Notes under the pieces: generated by a model
What the model was told of the DNA's origin: nothing
What the model saw: the letters and a program-made list of their open reading frames with translations, nothing else
Database searches by the model: none
Position numbers and translations under genes: made by a program
Assembly: GCA_019635585.1 (NCBI GenBank)
Contig: JAHBZE010000001.1
Span: forward strand, 1,364,001 to 1,428,000
From: Xanthobacteraceae bacterium
GTDB taxonomy: Bacteria; Pseudomonadota; Alphaproteobacteria; Rhizobiales; Xanthobacteraceae
Length of the DNA: 64,000 nt
Reading direction: 5' to 3'
In this document: piece after piece, positions 44,858-52,572 of the stretch
Layout: each line of letters starts with the position of its first letter
How positions within the stretch are numbered: the stretch's first letter is position 1

Positions 44858-45961
44858 ATGCAGAGGACAACGCCCCCGTTCCGCGCCGATCAGGTCGGCA
44901 GCATCCTGCGCACCGCGCCGCTCAAGGAAGCGCGCGCCAAGCGCGAAAAAGGCGAGATCGACGACGCCGCGCTGAAAGCGGTCGAAGACGCCGAGATCGT
45001 CAAGATCATCAAGAAGCAGGAAGAGGTGGGATTAAAGAGCATCACCGACGGCGAATTTCGCCGCTCGTGGTGGCACTTTGACTTTTTGAAGAAGCTCGAC
45101 GGCGTCGAAGGCTATCAGGCGTCGCAGGGTATTCAGTTCGCGGGCGTGCAGACGCGTGCGGAAAGCGTGCGTATCGTCGGCAAGATCGGCTTCTCGACGC
45201 ACCCGATGATCGAACACTTCAAGTTTCTGAAAGCAAACACCAAAGAAACAGCGAAGATGACGATTCCCGCGCCGTCGGTGCTGCACTTCCGCGGCGGCCG
45301 CAAGGGCATCAACGAAAAGATCTATCCGGATCTCGACCAGTTCTTCCACGATCTGGGTGCGGCCTATAACAAGGCGGTGAAGGCGTTCTATGACGCCGGC
45401 TGCCGCTATCTGCAGCTCGACGACACCGTGTGGGCCTATCTCTGCTCGGCGAAGGAATTGCAGGGTGCGAAAGACCGCGGCGACGAGCCCGAGAAATTGC
45501 CCATGTGGTACGCGCGCACGATCAACCAGGCGCTCGCGAACAAGCCTGCCGACATGACGATCACAACCCATGTCTGCCGCGGCAACTTCCGTTCGACCTG
45601 GGTTTCCGAGGGCGGCTATGAGCCGGTCGCGGAGCGTCTGTTCCAGGAAGTAAACTACGACGGCTACTTCCTCGAATACGACAACGACCGCTCGGGCGGT
45701 TTCGAGCCGCTGCGCTTCGTGCCGAAGGGGAAGAAGCAGATCGTGCTCGGCCTCGTCACCTCGAAGTCGGGCGAACTGGAAAATACCGACACCATCAAGA
45801 AGCGGATCGACGAAGCGACCAAGTATGTCGCGCTCGACCAGCTTTGCCTCTCTCCGCAATGCGGCTTCGCTTCGACCGAGGAAGGCAACGTGCTTTCCGA
45901 GGACGAACAGTGGGCCAAGCTCAAAATGATCGTGGGCGTGTCCAAGGACGTCTGGAAATAA
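44858..45961 (+). CDS. MetE-like cobalamin-independent methionine synthase family protein (YxjG type)
   Basis: 367 residues, equivalent to the C-terminal half of MetE only. Marks: FRADQVGSILRTAPLKEAR, SITDGEFRRSWWHFDF, and the zinc ligands in THVCRGNF and SPQCGFAST. Short MetE homologues of this kind (YxjG/YxjH type) use methyl donors other than methyl-THF-triglutamate or act on other thiols; the substrate here is unknown. A terminator follows immediately, so it ends its transcription unit. Confidence 0.85.
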   Translation: MQRTTPPFRADQVGSILRTAPLKEARAKREKGEIDDAALKAVEDAEIVKIIKKQEEVGLKSITDGEFRRSWWHFDFLKKLDGVEGYQASQGIQFAGVQTRAESVRIVGKIGFSTHPMIEHFKFLKANTKETAKMTIPAPSVLHFRGGRKGINEKIYPDLDQFFHDLGAAYNKAVKAFYDAGCRYLQLDDTVWAYLCSAKELQGAKDRGDEPEKLPMWYARTINQALANKPADMTITTHVCRGNFRSTWVSEGGYEPVAERLFQEVNYDGYFLEYDNDRSGGFEPLRFVPKGKKQIVLGLVTSKSGELENTDTIKKRIDEATKYVALDQLCLSPQCGFASTEEGNVLSEDEQWAKLKMIVGVSKDVWK

Positions 45962-45967
45962 CGGAAA

Positions 45968-45994
45968 GGGCGGCGTAAACGCCGCCCTCTTCAT
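45968..45994 (+). terminator. intrinsic terminator after the MetE-like gene
   Basis: GGGCGGCG pairs exactly with CGCCGCCC around TAAA, then TCTTCATT. It begins 7 bases past the stop and separates the MetE-like gene from the MarR gene. Confidence 0.75.
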
Positions 45995-46008
45995 TCCGGG
46001 GAATCGTC

Positions 46009-46521
46009 ATGGCGAACGGCAAGGCAACGAAACCGAAGGAGCGCGACGACGCGCGGCTCGCCGATCATCTCGATCTCGGCGAGTTGCCTTCGCTTTCGGG
46101 CTACATGCTGCGCCGCGCGCAGTTCGCGGCCTTCAACGATTTCCTGCGCTTCTTCGACGACCTCGGCGTGCGGCCGGTGCAATATGCGGTGCTCAACGTA
46201 ATCGACCGCAATCCGGGGCTGAAGCAAAGCCAAGTGTCCGAGGCTCTCGGCATCAAGCGCGCGAACCTCGTCGCCATTCTCGACGCGCTGGAGCGCCGCC
46301 AGCTTGCGAAACGCGAAGCGGTCGCAACCGACCGGCGCTCTTACGCGTTACGGCTTACCGACAAGGGCAGCGCCCTGATGCGGGAATTGCGTGCGCGCTC
46401 GGAAGCACATGAAAAGCGCCTCGCCGCCGTGATCGGCGAAGACGGTAGGCAGCAACTGCTGAAGCTCCTGCACGGCGTGATCGAGGCGGTCGGCCCGGGC
46501 AGCGAAGACGAAGAAGACTAA
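46009..46521 (+). CDS. MarR-family regulator of the acyl-CoA operon
   Basis: 170 residues with the MarR fold: YMLRRAQFAAFNDFLRFFDD dimer helix, NPGLKQSQVSEALGIKRANL recognition region, and the wing ATDRRSYALRLTDKGS. It faces the five-gene acyl-CoA operon and overlaps its last gene by 4 bases (CTAA). MarR proteins in phenylpropanoid loci (CouR/FerR type) are released by the hydroxycinnamoyl-CoA ester; the dyad at 51741-51755 is a candidate operator. Confidence 0.87.
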   Translation: MANGKATKPKERDDARLADHLDLGELPSLSGYMLRRAQFAAFNDFLRFFDDLGVRPVQYAVLNVIDRNPGLKQSQVSEALGIKRANLVAILDALERRQLAKREAVATDRRSYALRLTDKGSALMRELRARSEAHEKRLAAVIGEDGRQQLLKLLHGVIEAVGPGSEDEED

Positions 46522-46955
46522 ACTTCGACCGTCTTCTTGCCACGCAGCTTGTTCGCGACCTCGTCCGGAATCGGCTTCGACTTGATCCGCGCCGGATCGT
46601 CGGGATGGGTGCCGACCCAGACGCGCTTTTCATGCGCCTCGATCGCGAGCTTGTCGCCTTTCCAGACCTTGTGCGAAATCTCGAAGCTCGACGTGCCGAG
46701 TTCGGAGATCGTCGACTCGATCACGATGTCGTCGCCGAACTTCGACGGGATGAAGAACTTTGCGCCGGTGTCGATCATCGGGAAGCCGACGAAATCGTAT
46801 TTCTTCGTCATCTGGTATTTGGTGTAGCCGGTCGCTGCCTCGAGCAACATCGCAGTTGAGTGATCGAACATCGCGAAATAGCGCGGGTAATAGACGATGC
46901 CTGCGGGGTCGCAGTCACCCCATTCGATGCGGACCGTGCGGCGATTGACGAACAT
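46518..46955 (-). CDS. 4-hydroxybenzoyl-CoA thioesterase-type hotdog protein
   Basis: 145 residues with the hotdog fold and the 4HBT active-site segment EWGDCDPAGIVYYPRYF, containing the Asp used for thioester hydrolysis. It would release the free benzoate from its CoA ester. Its ATG overlaps the SDR stop (TAATG), so it is the translationally coupled last gene of the operon. The substrate is inferred from the neighbouring ligase, hydratase, dehydrogenase and thiolase. Confidence 0.88.
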   Translation of the reverse strand: MFVNRRTVRIEWGDCDPAGIVYYPRYFAMFDHSTAMLLEAATGYTKYQMTKKYDFVGFPMIDTGAKFFIPSKFGDDIVIESTISELGTSSFEISHKVWKGDKLAIEAHEKRVWVGTHPDDPARIKSKPIPDEVANKLRGKKTVEV

Positions 46956-47716
46956 TATTTGGGCGCCATACGGAGCGAACCATCGATGCGGACCACTTCG
47001 CCGTTGAGATACGTATTGCGGACCATTTCCATCGCCAGCGACGCATATTGCTCGGGCTTGCCGAGCAGCTTCGGGAACGGCACCGAAGCCGCAAGACTGC
47101 GCTGCACTTCTTCGGAGAGACCGAGCAGCATCGGAGTGAGGAAGATACCGGGCGCGATCGCGAGTACGCGAATGCCGAACTGCGCGAGCTCGCGCGCTGC
47201 CGGAAGCGTAAGGCCGACGATGCCGCCTTTCGACGCCGCATAAGCCGCTTGCCCGATCTGGCCTTCATAGGCCGCGACCGAGGCGGTCGAAATGCAGACG
47301 CCGCGTTCACCGTCGGCAAGCGCTTCGGCGTTCTGCAAGTCGGCCGCGAACAGGCGCAGCACGTTGAAGGAGCCGATCAGGTTGACTCGGATGATACGGT
47401 CGAAATCGGCGAGCGGCTGCGGGCCGTCCTTGCCGAGGATTTTCTTCGGCGTGCCGATGCCGGCGCAATTGATGAGCACGCGGGCGACGCCGTGCTTCTC
47501 GCGCGCTTCCTTCACCGCCGCGATCGCGCTATCGGAATCCGAAACATCGCACTTGATCGCAATGCCGCCGATCTTCGCGGCATGCGCTTTCGCAGCGTCG
47601 ATATTCACGTCGAGCAGCGCGACCTTCGCGCCGGCCGCCGCGAGCGCAGACGCGGTCGCAGCACCCAATCCCGAACCGCCGCCCGTGACCAGTGCGGCAT
47701 GACCTTTTACGTCCAT
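46955..47716 (-). CDS. short-chain 3-hydroxyacyl-CoA dehydrogenase-like SDR
   Basis: 253 residues with the Rossmann loop TGGGSGLGAA (NAD-type, with Asp38-like LLDVN after strand 2), NCAGIG, the active-site Ser in STASVAAYEGQ and the catalytic YAASKGG. It closely resembles type 10 hydroxyacyl-CoA dehydrogenases (HSD17B10). In this operon it would oxidise the 3-hydroxyacyl-CoA made by the hydratase. It follows the thiolase stop by one base. Confidence 0.9.
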   Translation of the reverse strand: MDVKGHAALVTGGGSGLGAATASALAAAGAKVALLDVNIDAAKAHAAKIGGIAIKCDVSDSDSAIAAVKEAREKHGVARVLINCAGIGTPKKILGKDGPQPLADFDRIIRVNLIGSFNVLRLFAADLQNAEALADGERGVCISTASVAAYEGQIGQAAYAASKGGIVGLTLPAARELAQFGIRVLAIAPGIFLTPMLLGLSEEVQRSLAASVPFPKLLGKPEQYASLAMEMVRNTYLNGEVVRIDGSLRMAPK

Positions 47717-47717
47717 A

Positions 47718-48971
47718 TCAATGTTTCCGTGCGTTCATGTTTTCGACGAGCAACGCGATGCCCTGCCCGCCGCCAATGCAAGCGGATGCAATGCCATAAC
47801 GCAAGCCCGCGCGCGACAGCTCGCGCGAGACCGTGACCGCGAGACGCACGCCGGTCGCGCCCAGCGGGTGACCGATCGCGATCGCACCGCCATTCACGTT
47901 CAGCTTGTTCTCGTCGAGGCCGAGTTCGCGCGCGCAAGCCATGACCTGCGCGCCGAAGGCCTCATTGATCTCGAAGCGATCGATGTCGGAGAGCTTCAGC
48001 CCCGCCTTTTCGAGCACCGCCTTGATCGCGGGCACGGGGCCGATGCCCATGATTTCCGGCGGGCAGCCCACCGCGGCACCCGCGACGACGCGAGAGAGCG
48101 GCGTCTTTCCCTTCTTCTTTGCGTAATCGCCGGAAGCCACGAGTGCTGCCGCCGCGCCATCGACAACGGCGGACGAATTCCCGCCAGTCTGCACGCCGCC
48201 GAAAGCCGGACGGATTTTCGCAAGCGTCTCGAGCGGCGACGGACGAATATGCGTGTCGTCCTTCAGTTCCTCGATCTTGCTGGGCAGCTTGATGCCACGC
48301 GCGTTATAGCCTTCGCGCTCAAACTTCTCGGTCTTCACCGGCGTAATCTCTCCGGCGAGGAAGCCGCTCTTTTGTGCTGCGACCGCGCGCTCGAAAGAAC
48401 GCGCGGCGTAAGCATCCACTTCGGGTCGCGTGATCTGATATTTCTGCGCGAGATTTTCGGCGGTGTCGCCCATGGTCACGCTCGCGGCGGGATCGAGCAG
48501 CGCTTCCCAGAGAAAATCCTTGAACTCGACCTGGCCCATACGGAAGCCGTTCCGCGAAGTGTAGCTCGCCACCGGATTGCGGCTCATCGATTCCGCGCCG
48601 ACGCAAAGCGCGAGATCGACGCCGCGATGCGTGATCGCGTCCGCCGCCTGCATGATGACTTCGATGCCGGTGCCACAGACGCGCTGGACCATGTGCGCGG
48701 GCACCTCGATCGGCACGCCGGAATAAAGCCCGACATGGCGCGGCAGCATGTAGGCGTCGAAGCTCGCCTGCGCCATGTTTCCGGTGACGACGATGCCGAC
48801 GTCTTCCGGCGAGAGCTGCGTTTTCACAAATGCCTCACGCGCGGCCTTGATGCCGAGATCAATCGGCGAAACTTGCGAGAGCGCGCCGGTGTAATCGGCA
48901 AACGGCGTGCGGATACCATCGACGATCCAGACATCGTTCCAGCTTGCCGCGAGCGGTTTCGGGTTCGCCAT
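47718..48971 (-). CDS. thiolase (acetyl-CoA acyltransferase)
   Basis: 417 residues from the ATG at 48971 with AAGGAA ahead; a GTG two codons upstream is less likely. Catalytic residues are Cys99 in VCGTG, His in AIGHPLGATG and the second Cys in SACIGGGQG, so it is a complete condensing/cleaving enzyme. It would cleave the 3-ketoacyl-CoA to acetyl-CoA and the shortened acyl-CoA. It follows the ligase gene by 2 bases and precedes the SDR by 1 base. Confidence 0.93.
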   Translation of the reverse strand: MANPKPLAASWNDVWIVDGIRTPFADYTGALSQVSPIDLGIKAAREAFVKTQLSPEDVGIVVTGNMAQASFDAYMLPRHVGLYSGVPIEVPAHMVQRVCGTGIEVIMQAADAITHRGVDLALCVGAESMSRNPVASYTSRNGFRMGQVEFKDFLWEALLDPAASVTMGDTAENLAQKYQITRPEVDAYAARSFERAVAAQKSGFLAGEITPVKTEKFEREGYNARGIKLPSKIEELKDDTHIRPSPLETLAKIRPAFGGVQTGGNSSAVVDGAAAALVASGDYAKKKGKTPLSRVVAGAAVGCPPEIMGIGPVPAIKAVLEKAGLKLSDIDRFEINEAFGAQVMACARELGLDENKLNVNGGAIAIGHPLGATGVRLAVTVSRELSRAGLRYGIASACIGGGQGIALLVENMNARKH

Positions 48972-48973
48972 CT

Positions 48974-50857
48974 TCACTTTCCTTCCGCAACGATGACCCG
49001 CGCCGAAGGCGGGTTTGCATAGAGTTCTTTAACAAGATCGGCACGGCGGCCAAGCACCGCGCGCTGGTTGATCGAGCCTTTGTCGGTCATTTCGCCGGCG
49101 TCCATCGAGGGCGGTTCGTCCATCAATAGAATACGCGCAAGCCGGTTCGAGCTGCCGGTGCTCTCTCGCTGAAACGCGGCGAGCCGCCCGCGCACCTTTG
49201 CGCGCACAGCTTCGGACGCGAGTACTTCCGCGTCGGAAAGATTTTTTTCGAGCTCGGGATGCAACGCACGGATCGCTGGCATGTCGGGAATGCCGAGCGC
49301 CGTGACGTCATTTTCGTTTTCGCCGGCAAGCACCACGTCGCGCATGTAAGGCTGGAAGCGGTTGATGATCTGCGTGCGCAAAGGCCCGACGCTGACCCAG
49401 GTGCCGGTCGAAAGCTTGAAATCCTCGGTCAGGCGGCCGTCGAACAGAAGCCCCTTTCGCGGCTCGTTCGGATCTTCGAATTTCAGCGCATCGCCGAGCC
49501 GATAGAAGCCTTCCTCGTCGAAGGCTTTCGCGGTCAGTTCAGGCTGGCGCCAGTAGCCCGGCGTGATGTTCGGGCCTTTCAGCCGCGCTTCGAGTTTTCC
49601 CTGCGTGGGAACGAGTTTCAATACGATGCCCGGCGCGGGCAGCCCCATGTTGGTCGAATAATCGCTGTCCCACATACGGCCGAGCGCCATAGGCGCGGTT
49701 TCGGTCGAACCGAGGCCAGTCAGAAACGGGATGCGCTCGCCGCAGGTTTCGACAGCGAGCTCCTTCATCGCATCAAATACCGGCTGCGAGAGCGCGGCAC
49801 CCGCGAACCAGAGCACTTTCAGTTTACTGAAAAAGTTTTCGCGCAGTTCGCGGTCCGCGCGCAGGAACGGAATCAGCGCTTCGTACCCCTTGGGAACGGT
49901 GAAGTACCAAGTAGGCGCAACATCACGGAGATTACGCACCGTCAGTTCGATTGCGCCCGGCGCGGGCTTGCCTTCGTCTACATAGAACGTGCCTCCGTTA
50001 TAGAGCACGAGATAGACGTCGTGATTGCCGCCGGCGGTGTGATGCCACGGCGCCCAGTCGAGCACGACCGGAGGCTCGTCCTGCACGAATTGTAGCGAGG
50101 AGCGCAGCATGACCTGGTTCGAACAGAGCATGCGCTGGGTATTGATGACGCCCTTCGGCACGCCGGTCGAGCCGGATGTGAACAGGAATTTCGCGATGGT
50201 ATCCGGGCCAATGTTCCGGTGCGCGTCGTCGATTGCCGAAGTCGGTGCGGTGCGTGCGAGATCGGAAAGCAAGGTCGTCTTGCGGTGTTTAAGCGGATTT
50301 TTCGCGACCACCACTTCGATATCGGCGGGCACTACCGTTTCGATCGCTTTTTCGAACGGCGCGCCGTCCGCGACGAATACGAGGCCCGGCGTCAGCAGCT
50401 TGAAGATGTCGCGCAGCTTTCCGTAGTCGGTGGAAATCAGCGAATAGGCCGGCGAAATCGGCGCGTAAGCGATGCCCGCATAAAGCGCGCCGAGCGAAAG
50501 CATCTGGTGATCGACGCCGTTGCCGGAAAGAATGACCAGCGGCCGCTCCGCCGAGAGATTGCGCGACAACAGCGCTTCGCCGTAACTGCGCGCAAGCGAA
50601 AGCGCCTCGGCGTAAGTGACCTTGCGCCAGCCTCCGCGCTCGTCGCGCTCGGCCATGAAGACGCGATCAGGCGTTTCCTTCGCCCAATGTTCGAGGCGCT
50701 CGGTGATCTTTTCGGGAAAAGCATCGAGCTCGTCCCGGCACGTCATCAGGATCGTGCCGTCCGCGCGCCGCTCGATGTTCGGCTCGAGCCGGCTCAGGCG
50801 AACCTTGCGAACCGGAATTTCAGCGGCGGAATTTTCCCGCCGCGCCGTATTGGACAT
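48974..50857 (-). CDS. feruloyl-CoA synthetase-like acyl-CoA ligase
   Basis: 627 residues from the ATG at 50857, preceded by GGGAG. The longer open frame runs back into the hydratase gene and is not used. AMP-forming motifs are the P-loop LFTSGSTGVPKG, GLGSTETAP and the DGRLTEDFKLSTGTW region. The length and the last motif fit feruloyl-CoA synthetases, which activate ferulate, p-coumarate or caffeate with CoA and ATP. Related aryl-propanoate ligases look alike, so the exact acid is uncertain. Confidence 0.85.
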   Translation of the reverse strand: MSNTARRENSAAEIPVRKVRLSRLEPNIERRADGTILMTCRDELDAFPEKITERLEHWAKETPDRVFMAERDERGGWRKVTYAEALSLARSYGEALLSRNLSAERPLVILSGNGVDHQMLSLGALYAGIAYAPISPAYSLISTDYGKLRDIFKLLTPGLVFVADGAPFEKAIETVVPADIEVVVAKNPLKHRKTTLLSDLARTAPTSAIDDAHRNIGPDTIAKFLFTSGSTGVPKGVINTQRMLCSNQVMLRSSLQFVQDEPPVVLDWAPWHHTAGGNHDVYLVLYNGGTFYVDEGKPAPGAIELTVRNLRDVAPTWYFTVPKGYEALIPFLRADRELRENFFSKLKVLWFAGAALSQPVFDAMKELAVETCGERIPFLTGLGSTETAPMALGRMWDSDYSTNMGLPAPGIVLKLVPTQGKLEARLKGPNITPGYWRQPELTAKAFDEEGFYRLGDALKFEDPNEPRKGLLFDGRLTEDFKLSTGTWVSVGPLRTQIINRFQPYMRDVVLAGENENDVTALGIPDMPAIRALHPELEKNLSDAEVLASEAVRAKVRGRLAAFQRESTGSSNRLARILLMDEPPSMDAGEMTDKGSINQRAVLGRRADLVKELYANPPSARVIVAEGK

Positions 50858-50912
50858 CCCGCTCTCCCGAACTTCGAACCGCTTTCCGGCTTCTTCGTTC
50901 TCGATTTCGATT

Positions 50913-51719
50913 TCAGCGAACGACTTTCGGTCCGCGCTTCTCGAGAAAATCCCGCAGCCGCTTCTTCGCTTCATCGTCCGAAGACGCGACCGAGGAAATG
51001 ATCGACTCGACCACATAGCCCCCCGCGGTATCGAACTCGGCGATGCGCGGCAGCACGTTGGTGATCGCAAAATTAGTAAGCGGCGCGTTCTCGGCGATGC
51101 GTTTTGCGAGCGCGATGCCTTTCGCAAGGCCCTCGCCGTTCTCGACCAGATAATTCGAAATGCCCATCTGCTGGCCGTCGTCGGCGCCGAAGATGCGGCC
51201 GGTCAACATCATGTCCATCATCTTCGCCGTGCCGATCAGGCGCGGGATGCGAACCGAACCGCCACCGCCGACATAAATGCCGCGGCTGCCTTCGGGCAGC
51301 GCGTAATAAGCGGATTTCTCCGCGACGCGGATATGCGTCGCGCAAGCCAACTCAAGACCGCCGCCAACCACCGCGCCATGCAACACGGACACCACCGGCG
51401 CGCGGCCGAACTCGATGCGTTCGAAAGCGTAATGCCAGCCGCGCGAGTGATGATAGCCCTCGGTGAAATCAGTTTCGGTCAGAGACGATAGATCGAGGCC
51501 AGCCGAGAAGTGCTCGCCTTCGCCGTGCAGCACGACCGCTTTCACGTCCGAAGGCAGGTCGATGAAGAAGTTTTCGAGCCCGCGCACGATTTCGTTGTTC
51601 AGCGCATTGCGCTTGTCAGGGCGCGCGAGTTTCAGGATCGCGATATCGCCGTCGAATTCGGCGGTGAGCGACGACGGCAGGCTTTGCGCGAGCCGGCTTT
51701 TGGCGGAAGTGGCGGGCAT
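50913..51719 (-). CDS. enoyl-CoA hydratase/isomerase family protein
   Basis: 268 residues from the ATG at 51719, with GGGAG 5 bases ahead; the frame extends 25 codons upstream across the operator. The crotonase fold has the oxyanion-hole region EHFSAGLDLSSL and GAVVGGGLELA, and both catalytic glutamates are present (GGGLELA and ALPEGSRG). It can therefore hydrate an enoyl-CoA. It is the first gene of the five-gene operon. Whether it is a plain hydratase or the hydratase/lyase (Ech) of ferulate breakdown is not decided by motifs; the thiolase and dehydrogenase next door favour plain beta-oxidation. Confidence 0.87.
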   Translation of the reverse strand: MPATSAKSRLAQSLPSSLTAEFDGDIAILKLARPDKRNALNNEIVRGLENFFIDLPSDVKAVVLHGEGEHFSAGLDLSSLTETDFTEGYHHSRGWHYAFERIEFGRAPVVSVLHGAVVGGGLELACATHIRVAEKSAYYALPEGSRGIYVGGGGSVRIPRLIGTAKMMDMMLTGRIFGADDGQQMGISNYLVENGEGLAKGIALAKRIAENAPLTNFAITNVLPRIAEFDTAGGYVVESIISSVASSDDEAKKRLRDFLEKRGPKVVR

Positions 51720-51740
51720 TTCGGCTCCCAGGAGATTATT

Positions 51741-51755
51741 GTTATATAATATAAC
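51741..51755. promoter_or_regulatory. A/T-rich dyad upstream of the acyl-CoA operon
   Basis: GTTATA and TATAAC form a perfect dyad around TAA, 22 bases upstream of the hydratase ATG, overlapping the likely -10 region for minus-strand transcription. It fits the size of a MarR operator. Linking it to the MarR gene at 46009 is inference. Confidence 0.5.
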
Positions 51756-51819
51756 TTTCTTGACCTGCCGCAAGCGGTCGCTTTTCTCAAACAATCACAG
51801 TAGCTTACGCTTCCGTCGC

Positions 51820-52272
51820 CTAAAGCACCTCGAACAAGTCGAGCTTCACTTTCATTTTCTCGCGGCTACCGACGGCAATACAGAGCACGCGGTTGAGCCA
51901 GTCCGCCTTGGGATCGCCGGTCTCGAAGCGCACGCAGGTCCGGAAATAATACTGGTCGCGCGGGACGGCTTCGCCCTTCGCGAGCCGCGCGATCACATCA
52001 GGCGGGCCATGACGCAAGCCGGCGCTGGTCACCAGCACGAAGCCGCCGCCGTCGATCTGAACCGTGTACTTCGCGAAGATGTCGGCCGCGCCATCGGCGC
52101 GAATGATCTGCCAGTCGGCACCGCCGGGGAGGATTTTTCCGCTCATGCGCGGGCCGGAAACCTTGCCACCGATGATATTAATGACGCGCCGCTCGCCGTA
52201 GGGCGTATTGCCGAAGAGTTGCGGCGCCTCGAGATCGGCTTCGATCTGCATGATCGGATCTTTCGACAGCAT
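51820..52272 (-). CDS. DUF3237 domain protein
   Basis: About 150 residues. The ATG at 52272 is 7 bases from GGAG; the ATG at 52278 is only 1 base from it and is less likely. The DUF3237 barrel covers the whole protein (EADLEAPQLFGNTPYGERRV, GPRMSGKILPGGADWQII, YYFRTCVRFETGDPKADWLN). The biochemical role of this small family is unknown; I infer from its place, 100 bases upstream of the hydratase on the same strand, that it acts with the CoA operon. Confidence 0.85.
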   Translation of the reverse strand: MLSKDPIMQIEADLEAPQLFGNTPYGERRVINIIGGKVSGPRMSGKILPGGADWQIIRADGAADIFAKYTVQIDGGGFVLVTSAGLRHGPPDVIARLAKGEAVPRDQYYFRTCVRFETGDPKADWLNRVLCIAVGSREKMKVKLDLFEVL

Positions 52273-52572
52273 CGGCATTCTCCAAATTCGTTCTCATCAT
52301 TTCGATCGTGACCGGATTACTCGCGTACTCACCAGTCGCACTTGCGACTCAATCGCGAATGAAACTTTTCAATAGGCGCACTCTATTGTTTCCGTCGAAT
52401 CGATTCAAAAATTCGCACGTGCGGCACGATCATTCGCGCAGTGCATCAACGATTTCAGCGACTTCCGTGGAATAATGTATGCACAATTCACTGGACTCCG
52501 TGGAAGTTCGGATTAGCCTTCGCCCATCCCAACCCGACGTTAGATCGCGTGGGACTGTCTAGGGAGGACGGG
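52273..52572. other. divergent intergenic region before the tct operon
   Basis: About 300 bases, less GC-rich than the surroundings. It holds the DUF3237 promoter side, two copies of a TCCGTGGAA element (52464-52472 and 52497-52505) spaced 33 bases, and between them TGTATGCACA at 52476-52485. The frame of the binding protein is open back to 52441 but not coding by similarity. Confidence 0.55.
52476..52485. promoter_or_regulatory. candidate GntR-FCD operator half of the tct promoter
   Basis: TGTATGCACA is a TGT/ACA dyad with a similar core to TGTATTACA ahead of the gntR gene at 55815. It lies midway between the two TCCGTGGAA repeats, about 90 bases before tctC. Confidence 0.35.

Noticed and set aside
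50858-51127. 90-codon extension of the feruloyl-CoA synthetase-like gene
   Set aside because: It overlaps the hydratase coding region in another frame, is Arg/Ser-rich, and a ribosome site marks the ATG at 50857.
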